Shown: one piece after another, positions 10,224 through 19,388 of the stretch | Numbering within the stretch: position 1 is the stretch's first letter | Layout: the number at the start of each line of letters is the position of its first letter | NCBI RefSeq assembly: GCF_017876315.1 | Contig: NZ_JAGINU010000001.1 | Coordinates: forward strand, 1,798,001-1,862,000 | Length of the DNA: 64,000 bases | Source: Pseudonocardia parietis | GTDB lineage: Bacteria; Actinomycetota; Actinomycetes; Mycobacteriales; Pseudonocardiaceae | Direction of reading: 5' to 3' | Position numbers and translations under genes: made by a program | The notes under the pieces: model-generated | Seen by the model: only the letters and a program-made list of their open reading frames with translations | Told to the model about the DNA's origin: nothing | Database searches by the model: none

Positions 10224-11495
10224 TCAGCGTCCGGGCGCACCCGCGGCGCGTCCTCCATCCGGGTGAGCAGGGGCCCGAATCGCCGAGCGGAGCCGGATGT
10301 GTTCCGGGCGGAGGTCCTTGATATGGGTCACCCCGAGCAGCTGCATCGTGCGCTCCACCTCGGCCCGCAGGATCTCCACGGCCCGCTGCACACCGGCTTG
10401 CCCGCCGGCCATCAGCCCGTACAGGTAGGCCCGGCCGACCAGCGCCGCCCGCGCCCCCAGCGCGACGGCGGCGACGACGTCGCCGCCGTGCATGATCCCG
10501 GTGTCGACGAGCACCTCCGCGTCGTCGCCGAGTTCCTGCACGACCGGTTCGATCAGCTCGGCGGGGACCGGGGCCCGGTCCAGCTGCCGTCCACCGTGGT
10601 TGGAGAGCAGGACGGCATCCGCGCCGGCGTCGACCACCCGGCGGGCGTCGGTCACCGACTGGATCCCCTTGATGACCAGCTTGCCGGGCCAGTTCTCCCG
10701 CAGCCACGTGACGTCGTCCAGGGTCAGGGCGGGGTCGAAGACCCGGTTGATCACCTCGAACGGTGTGCCGCCGCCCGCGGCGAGGCTCTCGAACGTCAGC
10801 GGCTCGGTGGTGAGCAGGTCGAACCACCAGCGGGGGTGCCGGGCGCCGTCGAGGAAGGTCCGCAGCGACAGCGAGGGCGGGATGGACAACCCGTTGCGGG
10901 TGTCGCGGCGCCGGTTGCCGCCGACGGGGGTGTCGACGGTCAGCAGCAACGTGTCGTACCCGGCGGCGGCGGCTCGGGAGACGAGCTCGCGGGCGACCGA
11001 GCGGTCCCGCCAGAGGTAGAGCTGGAACCAGTGCCGCCCACCGCGACCGGCCTCGGCGACGCCCTCGATGGTCGTCGAGCCCATGGTGGACAGCGTGTAC
11101 GGGATGCCGGCCTGCGCCGCGACGGCGGCGACCGCGCGTTCCCCCTCGGTGTGCATCATCCGGGTGAAGCCGGTCGGGGCCAGCACGAACGGCAGGGCGC
11201 TGGGCCCGCCCAGGATCTCCCGTCCGGTGTCGACCCGGGAGACGTCGCGCAGCACGGTGGGGGAGAACTCGACCGATGCCCACACCTCGCGGGCCCGGCG
11301 CAGGCTCACCTCGTCCTCGGCGGCGCCGTCGGTGTAGTCGAACACCGCCCGCGGTGCGCGCTTGCGGGCGAGCAGCCGCAGGTCGCCGATGCTGGTCGCG
11401 CGGGCGAGCTTCGCCGCCGTCCGATCCAGGGTGAGGGGGGCGGGCCGCAGCAGCGGCGCCAGCTCGGACGGGCGGGGCATGCGACGGTGCACCAT
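10224..11495 (-). CDS. lldD: FMN-dependent alpha-hydroxy-acid (L-lactate) dehydrogenase
   Basis: The product is 423 aa. Members oxidise L-lactate or other 2-hydroxy acids using FMN. The TIM barrel shows the family landmarks: [17 protein letters not shown] for FMN contact, [28 protein letters not shown], the FMN-binding lysine in [12 protein letters not shown], and the active-site block [14 protein letters not shown] carrying the catalytic His and Arg. The C-terminal region reads [19 protein letters not shown]. It lies 20 bp after the rRNA methyltransferase gene on the same strand, so co-transcription is likely. ATG 11495 is used; an in-frame ATG at 11480 is equally possible. Substrate identity is inferred from the family. 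Confidence 0.88.
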   Translation of the reverse strand: MVHRRMPRPSELAPLLRPAPLTLDRTAAKLARATSIGDLRLLARKRAPRAVFDYTDGAAEDEVSLRRAREVWASVEFSPTVLRDVSRVDTGREILGGPSALPFVLAPTGFTRMMHTEGERAVAAVAAQAGIPYTLSTMGSTTIEGVAEAGRGGRHWFQLYLWRDRSVARELVSRAAAAGYDTLLLTVDTPVGGNRRRDTRNGLSIPPSLSLRTFLDGARHPRWWFDLLTTEPLTFESLAAGGGTPFEVINRVFDPALTLDDVTWLRENWPGKLVIKGIQSVTDARRVVDAGADAVLLSNHGGRQLDRAPVPAELIEPVVQELGDDAEVLVDTGIMHGGDVVAAVALGARAALVGRAYLYGLMAGGQAGVQRAVEILRAEVERTMQLLGVTHIKDLRPEHIRLRSAIRAPAHPDGGRAAGAPGR

Positions 11496-11515
11496 GGCCC
11501 GACCCTAGGGAGCCC

Positions 11516-12286
11516 TCACCGGCGGCGCAGCAACTCGTAGGCCGCGATCGCACCGGCCGAGGCGACGTTGAGCGACTCCACCCCGCCGTACATCGGCAGT
11601 GACAGGATGCCGTCGCAGCGTTCCCGGACGGCGTCGGTCAGGCCGTCGGTCTCGTTGCCGAGCACCAGCGCGACCCGGTGCGGCAGGTCGGCGTCGAGCA
11701 GCGACTCGCCACCGGCGTCGAGGCCGGACACCGAGAACCCGGCGCCGTGCATGAGGTCGATCCCCTCGGCGGCGGTGCTGCAGCGCAGGACCGGCGCCGA
11801 GAACGCCACCCCGGCCGACGCCTTGATCACCAGTGGGTCGATCGCCGGGACCCCGCGGCGGGGCAGCAGCACGCCGTCCAGTCCGGCGGCCGTCGCGCTG
11901 CGCAGGATCATGCCGACGTTGGACGGGTTGGTGACGGCGTCGAGGACCAGCACCGACGCCGGGCGCCGGCTTCCGAGGTCGGAGAGGAACACGCTCAGTG
12001 GAGCCATCCGGGGGGCGACGACGTCGGCCAGCACGCCCTGGTCGTGGCGCCCGTTGCCGGCGAGCACCTTCACCCGCTGGGCGGTGGCCCGCTGCACCGC
12101 CACCCCCCGGCCGCGTGCCGCCGCGGTGATCTCGCGTTCGCCCGCACCCCGCACCGAGTCGGCCAGCACGACCTTGTCCACCTCGAGATCGGGGTCGGCC
12201 AGCGCCTCCAGGACGGGCTTGCGGCCGTACACGGTGATGAAGCGGTCCTTGGGGGACACGGCTGGGGGGACGGCGCGGTCGGTCAC
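11516..12286 (-). CDS. TrmH/SpoU family RNA 2'-O-methyltransferase
   Basis: The product is about 256 aa from GTG 12286. It has an N-terminal substrate-binding domain (FITVYGRKPVLEALADPDLE) and a C-terminal trefoil-knot SPOUT domain with motif 1 VLDAVTNPSNVGMILRSATA, motif 2 VALVLGNETDGLTDAV and motif 3 LSLPMYGGVESLNVASAGAI. These enzymes methylate a ribose in rRNA or tRNA using SAM; the target cannot be read from sequence. An upstream ATG at 12325 would overlap the divergent acyltransferase start by two bases, so GTG 12286 is preferred, though neither has a clear ribosome-binding site. It is probably co-transcribed with the downstream dehydrogenase. Confidence 0.88.
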   Translation of the reverse strand: MTDRAVPPAVSPKDRFITVYGRKPVLEALADPDLEVDKVVLADSVRGAGEREITAAARGRGVAVQRATAQRVKVLAGNGRHDQGVLADVVAPRMAPLSVFLSDLGSRRPASVLVLDAVTNPSNVGMILRSATAAGLDGVLLPRRGVPAIDPLVIKASAGVAFSAPVLRCSTAAEGIDLMHGAGFSVSGLDAGGESLLDADLPHRVALVLGNETDGLTDAVRERCDGILSLPMYGGVESLNVASAGAIAAYELLRRR

Positions 12287-12323
12287 GACGGGCAGAATCG
12301 CATGCGCACGTAGGATCGCGGCC

Positions 12324-13754
12324 ATGCCGCCCCGGCTCTCCGCGCTCGACGCCTCCTTCCTCTATCTGGAGGAGGCGACCACGCCCATGCACGTCGGCGG
12401 GATCTCCGTGTTCGAGCGCCCCGGCGACGGCTTCGACTACGACCGGCTCGTCGAGCTGATCGAGCAGCGCATCGCCCTGGTGCCGCGCTACCGGCAGAAG
12501 GTCCGGCACGTTCCCGGGAACCTGGCCCGCCCGGTGTGGGTCGACGATCCCGAGTTCGACATCGCCTACCACGTACGGCGCTCGGCGCTGCCCCGTCCGG
12601 GCAGCGAGGAGCAGCTGACCGAGCTGGTCGCACGGCTGATGTCGCGGCCGCTGGACCACGCCCGTCCGCTGTGGGAGATGTACCTCGTCGAGGGACTCGC
12701 CCCCGCGGGCAGCGGCGAGAACGGCCGGATCGCCATCGTCACCAAGACCCACCAGGCGATGGTCGACGGGATCTCGGCGATCGACATCGGCCAGGTGATC
12801 CTCGACGTCTCGGACGAGCCGCGGGAGACGCCGGACGAGCTGTGGATGCCCCGCCCCGAGCCGAGCGACGGCCAGCTGATCCTGGACGCGATCGCCGAGG
12901 CGGTGACCCGGCCGACCGAGATGGTGGACAACGTTCGCGTCGCCACCGGGGACGCGCTCGCGACCGTCGGCAAGCTCGCCGGGGCGGCGGGCAAGGTGCT
13001 CACGATGGCCCGTACCGCCGGTCGCCGTGCACCGGGGCTGCCGCTGAACGCCGAGATCTCCACCCAGCGCCGGTTCGGGCTCGCCCGCACCGACCTGGAG
13101 GACTACCGCAAGGTCCGGGCCGCCTACGGCTGCGACGTGAACGACGTCGTCCTCGCCGTGATCGCGGGCGCGCTGCGCACCTGGCTGATGTCGCGCGGCG
13201 AACCGGTCGGCGGGTCCTCCTCCGTGCGGGCGCTGGTCCCGCTGTCGGTGCGCGGCGAGGGTGACGTCCCCAGCTCGGCGACCGGCAGCTCGCTCGGCAA
13301 CCGGGTGGCGTCGTTCCTGGTGGACCTGCCGGTCGGCGAGCCGAGCCCGCTGGTGCGGCTGCACCAGGTGACCCACCAGATGCGCGAACACACCGACACC
13401 GGCGACGCGGTCGGCGCCGACACCCTCGTCCGGATCGGCGGGTTCGCCCCACCGACGCTGCACGGCGTCGGGGCCCGCGCCGCCAGCGGAATGTCCCGGC
13501 ACTTCTTCAACCTGGTCGTGACCAACGTGCCCGGCCCGCAGTTCCCGCTCTACGCGGCGGGTGCGCGGATGCTGGAGATGTTCCCGGTGGTGCCGCTGGC
13601 GAAGGGCCAGGCGGTCTCCATCGGACTGACCAGCTACGACGGCGGTGTCTACTACGGACTCAACGGCGACCGGGACGCGATGGGCGACATCGACGTGCTC
13701 GCCGGGATGGTGAACGAGTCGCTCGACGAGCTGCTCGAGACCCTGCGGCCGTAG
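12324..13754 (+). CDS. WS/DGAT family O-acyltransferase (Tgs-like)
   Basis: The product is 476 aa, the usual length of actinobacterial wax ester synthase/diacylglycerol acyltransferases, which make triacylglycerol or wax esters from acyl-CoA. The N terminus is typical (MPPRLSALDASFLYLEEATT, THVGG-like MHVGGISVFERP). The catalytic motif is present as HQAMVDG rather than the canonical HHxxxDG, so the second His is Gln. The C-terminal half has VTNVPGPQFPLYAAGARM and LTSYDGGVYYGLNGD, both family-typical. A TAGGAT box lies 7 nt before ATG 12324, suggesting a leaderless mRNA. Position near secA recalls tgs3 (Rv3234c) in mycobacteria. Confidence 0.9.
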   Translation: MPPRLSALDASFLYLEEATTPMHVGGISVFERPGDGFDYDRLVELIEQRIALVPRYRQKVRHVPGNLARPVWVDDPEFDIAYHVRRSALPRPGSEEQLTELVARLMSRPLDHARPLWEMYLVEGLAPAGSGENGRIAIVTKTHQAMVDGISAIDIGQVILDVSDEPRETPDELWMPRPEPSDGQLILDAIAEAVTRPTEMVDNVRVATGDALATVGKLAGAAGKVLTMARTAGRRAPGLPLNAEISTQRRFGLARTDLEDYRKVRAAYGCDVNDVVLAVIAGALRTWLMSRGEPVGGSSSVRALVPLSVRGEGDVPSSATGSSLGNRVASFLVDLPVGEPSPLVRLHQVTHQMREHTDTGDAVGADTLVRIGGFAPPTLHGVGARAASGMSRHFFNLVVTNVPGPQFPLYAAGARMLEMFPVVPLAKGQAVSIGLTSYDGGVYYGLNGDRDAMGDIDVLAGMVNESLDELLETLRP

Positions 13755-13781
13755 CCCGAGCCTTCAGAAAGGACCCCCCAA

Positions 13782-14288
13782 GTGCGGATCTACCTCCCTG
13801 CGACGTGGCCGATGCTGGCGCGCACGGTCTCGACCGGCAGCTTCGAGCCGCTGGGCGGGACCGCGTTCGCGCTGACCCCGAAGCTGCGCGAGTCCTACGT
13901 GGCCGGTGACGACGAGGAGCTGGAGTACGCCGCGATGAACGAGGCGGCCCGGGCGTCGCTGCGGCTGCTCGCCGTCGAGTTCGGACTCGGTGAGGACGCC
14001 ACCCCGGCCCGCCGGGTGGTCGTGGCCGCCGACACCGACGACGTCGCCCTGCGCCCCGATCTGGACGACGGCGCGGTCCGGGTCACCGGCCCGGTGCCCG
14101 TCGCGAAGATCGCGGCCGTGCACGTGGACCTGCCGGAGGCCGAGTACGCCGTCCGCGAGGCCGCCGCGGTCGTGGACAAGGCAGACCTGGGCGACCTGGA
14201 CGCCGAGTTCCTGATCGGCGAGGCCGAGGACCACGAGCTGGCCTGGTACGCGCCCTCCGAGCTGCCGTTCCTCGTCGAGCTCGGCTGA
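13782..14288 (+). CDS. DUF6912 family protein
   Basis: The product is 168 aa and matches the actinobacterial family I recall as DUF6912, starting MRIYLPATWPMLARTV with the conserved AVTPALRE-like stretch ALTPKLRESY and DEEELEYAAMNEAARASLRL. It is acidic with no membrane segment or signal peptide. No catalytic motif is apparent. GTG 13782 follows GAAAGGA. It lies 27 bp after the acyltransferase and 12 bp before the SMP-30 gene on the same strand, so the three may be co-transcribed. Function unknown. Confidence 0.72.
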   Translation: MRIYLPATWPMLARTVSTGSFEPLGGTAFALTPKLRESYVAGDDEELEYAAMNEAARASLRLLAVEFGLGEDATPARRVVVAADTDDVALRPDLDDGAVRVTGPVPVAKIAAVHVDLPEAEYAVREAAAVVDKADLGDLDAEFLIGEAEDHELAWYAPSELPFLVELG

Positions 14289-14300
14289 TCGGAGGACGGG

Positions 14301-15239
14301 ATGAGCTTCGTCGCACCGCAACTGCACGAGGTGACCCGCGGGCTGGCGTTCCCGGAGGGGCCGGTGGCGTTGTCCGACGGCTCGGTGCTGGTCGTCGAGA
14401 TCGCGGGCGGCCGGTTGACCCGGGTGCTGCCCGACGGGACGCACCGGCCGCTCGCCGAGACCGGCGGCGGCCCGAACGGTGCCGCGATCGGCCCGGACGG
14501 CGCGGTGTACGTCTGCGACAACGGTGGCTTCACCTGGCACACCCGCCCCGACGGCACCGTGTACCCCGGTACCCAGCCCGACGACTACAGCGGCGGGAAG
14601 ATCCTGCGGGTCGACCCGGACACCGGGGAGGCCGGCACGCTGTACGAGGGACTGCGCGGCCCGAACGACATCGTCTTCGACGCCTCCGGTGCGTTCTGGT
14701 TCACCGATCTCGGCAAGCGCCGGCACCGCGAGATCGACCTCGGCGGGCTCTACCACGCCCACCCGGACGGTTCCGGGATCAGCGAGGTCGTGCACCCGCT
14801 GACCACCCCGAACGGGGTCGGCCTGTCCCCGGACGGGTCGCGCCTGTACGTCGCCGAGACCGCCACCGGCCGGGTCTGGTGCTGGGCGGTGACCGGGCCC
14901 GGCACGCTCGGTGCACCGCCGGAGCTGCCCGGGCCGCCCGGTCCCGCCGACGCCCGGCTCCTGCACGGCTTCTCCGGCTACCGCAACCTCGACTCGCTGG
15001 CCGTGGACGGCGACGGGAACGTGTGCGTCGCGACGCTGGTCTCCGGTGAGGTCAGCGTGCTGTCCCCGGCGGGGGAGCTGCTCGGCACGGTCGCGCCGCC
15101 CGAGCACGACCACCACGTCACCAACATCTGCTTCGCCGGTGCGGGTTCGCGCGACGCGTGGGTCACGTCCTCCGGGCGGGGCCGGCTCTACCGCTGTACC
15201 TGGCCGGTGGACGGCCTGGACCTCGCGTTCCGCCGCTGA
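14301..15239 (+). CDS. SMP-30/gluconolactonase/LRE family protein
   Basis: The product is 312 aa forming a six-bladed beta-propeller. Family members are calcium- or zinc-dependent lactonases. Visible landmarks are GLAFPEGPVALSDGSVLVVE with the metal-ligand Glu, GGGPNGAAIGPDGAVYVCDN, GLRGPNDIVFDASGAFWFTD with the metal-ligand Asn, LTTPNGVGLSPDGSRLYVAE and the C-terminal NLDSLAVDGDGNVCVATL with the catalytic Asp. All metal-binding positions I can place are intact, so it is probably an active lactonase. The substrate is unknown. GTG/ATG choice is simple: ATG 14301 follows CGGAGGACGGG. Confidence 0.88.
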   Translation: MSFVAPQLHEVTRGLAFPEGPVALSDGSVLVVEIAGGRLTRVLPDGTHRPLAETGGGPNGAAIGPDGAVYVCDNGGFTWHTRPDGTVYPGTQPDDYSGGKILRVDPDTGEAGTLYEGLRGPNDIVFDASGAFWFTDLGKRRHREIDLGGLYHAHPDGSGISEVVHPLTTPNGVGLSPDGSRLYVAETATGRVWCWAVTGPGTLGAPPELPGPPGPADARLLHGFSGYRNLDSLAVDGDGNVCVATLVSGEVSVLSPAGELLGTVAPPEHDHHVTNICFAGAGSRDAWVTSSGRGRLYRCTWPVDGLDLAFRR

Positions 15240-15307
15240 GCCCGGTCGAGCCGCTCGTTCCGGTCCTGGTGGGGGCGATGGCGTGCTGATCGACGTGTGG
15301 GTACGGC

Positions 15308-16126
15308 TCAGCTCCGGGGCGGGGGCTCGATGGTCACCGGCGCGCCCCAGTCCCGGTAGCGGATCAGCAGGTCGAGCACCTCGGAGCCGGGCAGCTGCTG
15401 GCGGATCCGGCCGCGCAGCGGTCGCCGGTCGGCGTCCAGCCAGATCTCGGCGCTGATCCGGGTGACCCCGGCCTGCTGCTGCTCGGCGAGCGCCGCGTGG
15501 CGGGCCGGGTCGTTCTCGGTCGCGATCGCCCGGACCAGGTCGACGACCAGCGTGTAGTGCACGGCCGGGATGCCGTCGACGTCGGTGTCGCGGGCGTCGG
15601 CGACCAGCACCGCATCCGGGTAGCGGGCCACCGCGGCGAGCGGGTCGACCCCGGCGGCGACGTTCGCGGCGAGCGTGGCGTCGGCGTGCGCGGCGGGCGA
15701 CATCGGCGCCCGGCCGGCCTCGGCCCAGCCGGCACCCTGCGGGCGCAGCCAGGTGCGATCGTCGACCCGCACGAGCTCGATCGACCGGGGGACGGTGCCC
15801 TCGGGCCCGCTGCGCAGCAGGAGCCGGACCGCGGCCCCGGCACCTGCCGGGTCGATCCGGAGCGCGCCGTCCCCGGTGACGGGGATCGGGCCGGCCTCCC
15901 CTGTCAGCGTCCCGGCGACCGACAGCACGGCACCGCCGTCGGAACGGGTGCGTGCGTCGACGTCGGCGAGCAGTCGCGCCGGGTCGTAGTACTTCGGCAG
16001 CGACTCGGCCGCCGGCGGCGGCGGGACGGGGGTGGCGCCGGACGGGTCCGGCCCGGCGCAGCCGGACAGAGCACCGGTGAGTACGGCGGCGCAGATCGCC
16101 ACCGCCGCTCGACGCCGTCCCGGCAC
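15308..16126 (-). CDS. Lipoprotein of the LppX/LprAFG-like family
   Basis: The product is 272 aa. The N-terminal signal peptide has basic RRR, a hydrophobic core and the lipobox LSGC (Cys about residue 23), so it is an exported, lipid-anchored protein. The mature part resembles the LppX/LprG/LolA-like half-barrel proteins that bind and carry lipids at the envelope: ADVDARTRSDGGAVLSVAGT, then GDGALRIDP, ELVRVDDRTWLRP and a C-terminal PVTIEPPP as is common in these proteins. The family call is by pattern and moderately sure. It lies 58 bp downstream of rsgA on the same strand. Confidence 0.7.
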   Translation of the reverse strand: MPGRRRAAVAICAAVLTGALSGCAGPDPSGATPVPPPPAAESLPKYYDPARLLADVDARTRSDGGAVLSVAGTLTGEAGPIPVTGDGALRIDPAGAGAAVRLLLRSGPEGTVPRSIELVRVDDRTWLRPQGAGWAEAGRAPMSPAAHADATLAANVAAGVDPLAAVARYPDAVLVADARDTDVDGIPAVHYTLVVDLVRAIATENDPARHAALAEQQQAGVTRISAEIWLDADRRPLRGRIRQQLPGSEVLDLLIRYRDWGAPVTIEPPPRS

Positions 16127-16184
16127 CGTTGGCCTCCGTCCGTGTACCGCTGTGCTGGCCCGGGCGCCGCGGCACGACCACGGA

Positions 16185-17204
16185 TCAGCCCTGGTGGAGC
16201 GCCACCAGGATGCGGCGCAACGCGATGAGTCTGCCTCCGGCGTGGACGCGCGAGTCGACCAGGTCGTCCAATGCGCACTCCGGGTCGGCGGGCGGCCCGA
16301 GGTGCCCGCAGCCCCGCGGGCAGTCGTCGATCGCCGCGGCGAGGTCGCCGAACGCGGCGACGACGTCGTCCGGGCCGACGTGTGCGAGCCCGAAGGACCG
16401 GATGCCGGGGGTGTCGACGACCCAGCCGTCGGCGTGCGGGAAGGCGAGTGCGGCTGTCGTGGTGTGCCGGCCCTTGCCGATGCCGGAGAGCCGCCCGATG
16501 GTCTGGTGCGCTTCCGGGACGGTGGCGTTGACCAGCGTCGACTTGCCGACGCCGGAGTGCCCGACGAGCGCGCACAGCTTCCCGGCGAGCTGTTCGCGCA
16601 GCCCGTCCAGGCCGCTGGGCGCCCCGGTCCCGGAGCGTCCGGTGATCACCAGTGGCACGCCGAGCTCGCGGTACTGGGCGGCGAACGGTTCCGGGTCGGC
16701 CAGGTCTGACTTGGTCAGGCACAGCACCGGTTCGAGGCCGCCCGCATAGGCGGCGACCAGGCAGCGGTCGACGAACCCGGTGCGCGGCACCGGATCGGCG
16801 ACGGCGGTGACGACGATCAGCCGTGCGGCGTTGGCGACCACGACCCGTTCGTAGGGGTCGGTGTCGTCGGCGGTGCGCCGCAGCACCGTGTCCCGGTCGG
16901 CGACCCGCACGATCCGTGCCAGCGTGTTCGGCTCACCGGACAGGTCACCGACGAGGTCCACCCGGTCCCCGACGACGACCGGGGTCCGGCCGAGCTCGCG
17001 GGCCCGCATGGCGACGACCGGCGCCCGCTCCGGGTCGGCGTCCGGCGCGCAGGTCCAGCGGCCGCGGTCGACGGCGGTGACCATCGCCCGGGTCGCGTCG
17101 GCGTGCTCGGGGCGGCGCTTGCTGCGTGGACGCGACCCACGCCGCCCGGGCCGGATCCGGACGTCGGACTCGTCGAGGGCGTGGACGTCGTGTCGACGCG
17201 GCAT
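16185..17204 (-). CDS. rsgA: Ribosome small-subunit GTPase RsgA
   Basis: The product is 339 aa. RsgA is a circularly permuted GTPase that assists late 30S maturation. An N-terminal OB domain carries GRTPVVVGDRVDLVGD. The GTPase motifs come in permuted order: G4 LTKSDLADP, G5-like VITGRSG, G1 GHSGVGKSTLVNA, G2 region GRHTTTAA, G3 VDTPGIRSFG. The C-terminal zinc knuckle is CPRGCGHLGPPADPEC. ATG 17204 lies one base after the aroA stop (TGACATG), so the two are translationally coupled. The aroA-rsgA order is the same as Rv3227-Rv3228. Confidence 0.95.
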   Translation of the reverse strand: MPRRHDVHALDESDVRIRPGRRGSRPRSKRRPEHADATRAMVTAVDRGRWTCAPDADPERAPVVAMRARELGRTPVVVGDRVDLVGDLSGEPNTLARIVRVADRDTVLRRTADDTDPYERVVVANAARLIVVTAVADPVPRTGFVDRCLVAAYAGGLEPVLCLTKSDLADPEPFAAQYRELGVPLVITGRSGTGAPSGLDGLREQLAGKLCALVGHSGVGKSTLVNATVPEAHQTIGRLSGIGKGRHTTTAALAFPHADGWVVDTPGIRSFGLAHVGPDDVVAAFGDLAAAIDDCPRGCGHLGPPADPECALDDLVDSRVHAGGRLIALRRILVALHQG

Positions 17205-17205
17205 G

Positions 17206-18537
17206 TCAGCGCTCCCCGGCCCGCCCGTGCTCGTCGGCTCGTCCCAGCAGCGCGGCCCAGCGGCCGGGGAAGTCCGGGATCGTCTTGTCGGTGCAGCCGA
17301 TGTCGTCGACCAGCACACCCGGGACGACCAGGCCGACGATCGCGCCGGCGGTCGCCATCCGGTGGTCGGCGTAGGCACCCCAGGGCCGGTCCGACCGGCC
17401 GGTGAGCGCCTTCGGCTCGATCACCAGGCCGTCCTCGGTCTCGGTGACGGCGCCGCCGAGTGCGTTGATCTCGGCAGCGAGCGCGGCGAGGCGGTCGGTC
17501 TCGTGGCCGCGCAGGTGCCCGATGCCGCGCAGCCGGGACCGGCCGCCTGCCAGCGCGGCGACGGCGGCGACCGTGGGGGCGAGCTCGCCTGCGGCCCGCA
17601 GGTCGACGTCCACACCGGACAACCGGTCCGGTCCGGTCACGGTCAGCCCGTCGGCGTCGCGGGTGACCGACGCCCCGAACTGCTCCAGCACCCCCGGCAC
17701 GTGCGCCCCGGGCTGGGTGGTCTCCACCGGCCAGTCGCGCACCGTGACCCGCCCACCGGTCACGACGGCGGCGGCCAGGAACACCGAGGCGTTCGACAGG
17801 TCCGGCTCGATCGTCCGGTCCCGCACCGCGATCGGGCCGGGCTCCACCCGCCACGTGGCCGGGCCCTCGCCGGTCGTCCGGTCGGAGACGGCGACACCGG
17901 CCTCGCGCAGCATCGCGACGGTCATGTCGATGTGCGGCAGCGACGGCAGCGACCGTCCGCTGTGGTGCACGGTCACCCCGCGCTCGAACAGTGCGCCGGA
18001 CAGCAGCAGGCCCGACACGAACTGGGACGACGACGACGCGTCGATCGTCACCTCACCGCCGGCGATCGGGCCGCCGTCCAGCCGGAACGGCAGCGCGTCG
18101 CCGTCGATGCGGGCGCCCAGGGTGCGCAGCGCGGACAGCATCGTCCCCATCGGACGGTCCCGGGCGCGCGGGTCGCCGTCGAACCGGACGGTTCCTGCGG
18201 CGGTGGCGGCGGCAGGCGGGACGAACCGCATCACCGTCCCGGCCAGCCCGCAGTCGACCTCCGCCGGGAGCTCGGGGGTGCCGCCGCGCAGTCCCGCGTG
18301 CGCGCGGAACAGCACGGCGTCGCCTGCTGTGTGGTCGGCGGTCACGGGGACGCCGAGCGCGGCGAGCGCGTCGCACATCAGCGTGGTGTCCCGGGTGGGC
18401 GGGGCACCGTCGACCCGGGCGTCGCCGCCGGACAGCCCGGCGAGCAGCAGTGCCCGGTTGGTCACCGACTTCGAGCCGGGCACCGAGAGGGTGCCGGTCA
18501 CCGGGGCGTCGGGCGTGGGGGCGGACCAGGAGCTCAC
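17206..18537 (-). CDS. aroA: 3-phosphoshikimate 1-carboxyvinyltransferase (EPSP synthase)
   Basis: The product is 443 aa. AroA joins shikimate 3-phosphate and phosphoenolpyruvate in the sixth step of the shikimate pathway; it is the glyphosate target. Motifs include the N-terminal [57 protein letters not shown] and the C-terminal [15 protein letters not shown] 18537 is chosen because AAGGA lies 8 nt upstream and the N terminus ([16 protein letters not shown]) then aligns with M. tuberculosis AroA; GTG 18555 is the alternative. The start faces the SRAP gene across a shared palindrome. Confidence 0.95.
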   Translation of the reverse strand: MSSWSAPTPDAPVTGTLSVPGSKSVTNRALLLAGLSGGDARVDGAPPTRDTTLMCDALAALGVPVTADHTAGDAVLFRAHAGLRGGTPELPAEVDCGLAGTVMRFVPPAAATAAGTVRFDGDPRARDRPMGTMLSALRTLGARIDGDALPFRLDGGPIAGGEVTIDASSSSQFVSGLLLSGALFERGVTVHHSGRSLPSLPHIDMTVAMLREAGVAVSDRTTGEGPATWRVEPGPIAVRDRTIEPDLSNASVFLAAAVVTGGRVTVRDWPVETTQPGAHVPGVLEQFGASVTRDADGLTVTGPDRLSGVDVDLRAAGELAPTVAAVAALAGGRSRLRGIGHLRGHETDRLAALAAEINALGGAVTETEDGLVIEPKALTGRSDRPWGAYADHRMATAGAIVGLVVPGVLVDDIGCTDKTIPDFPGRWAALLGRADEHGRAGER

Positions 18538-18539
18538 GC

Positions 18540-18569
18540 CCCCATCCTTCCCCACGTGGAAGGATGGGG
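18540..18569. promoter_or_regulatory. Palindrome carrying two mirrored ribosome-binding sites
   Basis: Arms CCCCATCCTTCC (18540-18551) and GGAAGGATGGGG (18558-18569) are perfect 12-bp complements around CCACGT. Each strand presents AAGGATGGGG just before a start codon: aroA GTG 18537 on the minus strand and the SRAP ATG 18573 on the plus strand. One palindrome therefore supplies the Shine-Dalgarno of both divergent genes, and each mRNA could fold its own site into a hairpin if transcription starts far enough upstream. Confidence 0.85.
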
Positions 18570-18572
18570 TGC

Positions 18573-19388
18573 ATGTGCGGCCGTTACGCCTCCACCAAGG
18601 CCCCCGCCGACCTGGCCGACGAGTTCCACGCCGTCGACGCCACGGCCGAGTCGACCCGCCCGGACTACAACGTGGCGCCGACCAAGGACATCACGGTCGT
18701 CGTCGAGCGGCACCCGCGTGACGACGACGGCGCGGCCGACCCGCAGACCACCGAGCGCTCGTTGCGGACGGTGCGCTGGGGCCTGGTGCCGTTCTGGGCC
18801 AAGGATCCCTCGGCGGGTGCGCGGATGGTGAACGCCCGCTCGGAGACGATCACCGAGAAGCCCGCGTTCCGGCGGGCCGTCGCGTCCCGGCGCTGCCTGT
18901 TCCCGGCCGACGGCTGGTACGAGTGGCAGCGCCACGACGCCGTCCCGAAGTCGCAGGGCGGCAGCGGCAAGCCGACCAAGCAGCCCTACTTCACCTGCTA
19001 CGCCGACGGCACGACGCTGGCGATGGCCGGGATCTGGGAGTTCTGGCGGCCCAAGGGCGGCGAGCTGGCCGAGAAGTACCCGGACGGCCTGGTCACGGCC
19101 TGCGTGCTGACCACCGAGGCGGTCGGGCCGCTGGCCCAGGTGCACGACCGGATGCCCCTGCTGCTGCAGCCCGGCGACTGGGCCGACTGGCTCGACCCCG
19201 ACACCGGTTCCTCGGACGAGCAGGTGACCCGGCTGCTCGTCCCACCGTCGCCTGAGCTGGTGTCCACGTGTGAGATCCGGCCGGTCTCCACGCAGGTCAA
19301 CGCCGTCCGCAACAACGGCCCCGAGCTGCTGGAACGCCTCCCGGACGACCAGGTCCGCGAGCCGGTCCAGCTCGACCTGCTGTCGTGA
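18573..19388 (+). CDS. SRAP domain protein (HMCES/YedK abasic-site shield)
   Basis: The product is 271 aa. SRAP proteins cross-link covalently to abasic sites in single-stranded DNA and protect them. The catalytic Cys2 is present (MCGRYAS, after Met removal), as are the active-site Asn in NVAPT, the motif [17 protein letters not shown], the [13 protein letters not shown] core with the catalytic Glu, and the HDRMP His motif. Length is slightly above the E. coli YedK 222 aa because of inserts around residues 50-60 and 125-135. ATG 18573 follows the mirrored AAGGA. The orthologous locus in M. tuberculosis is Rv3226c, also next to aroA. Confidence 0.93.
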   Translation: MCGRYASTKAPADLADEFHAVDATAESTRPDYNVAPTKDITVVVERHPRDDDGAADPQTTERSLRTVRWGLVPFWAKDPSAGARMVNARSETITEKPAFRRAVASRRCLFPADGWYEWQRHDAVPKSQGGSGKPTKQPYFTCYADGTTLAMAGIWEFWRPKGGELAEKYPDGLVTACVLTTEAVGPLAQVHDRMPLLLQPGDWADWLDPDTGSSDEQVTRLLVPPSPELVSTCEIRPVSTQVNAVRNNGPELLERLPDDQVREPVQLDLLS

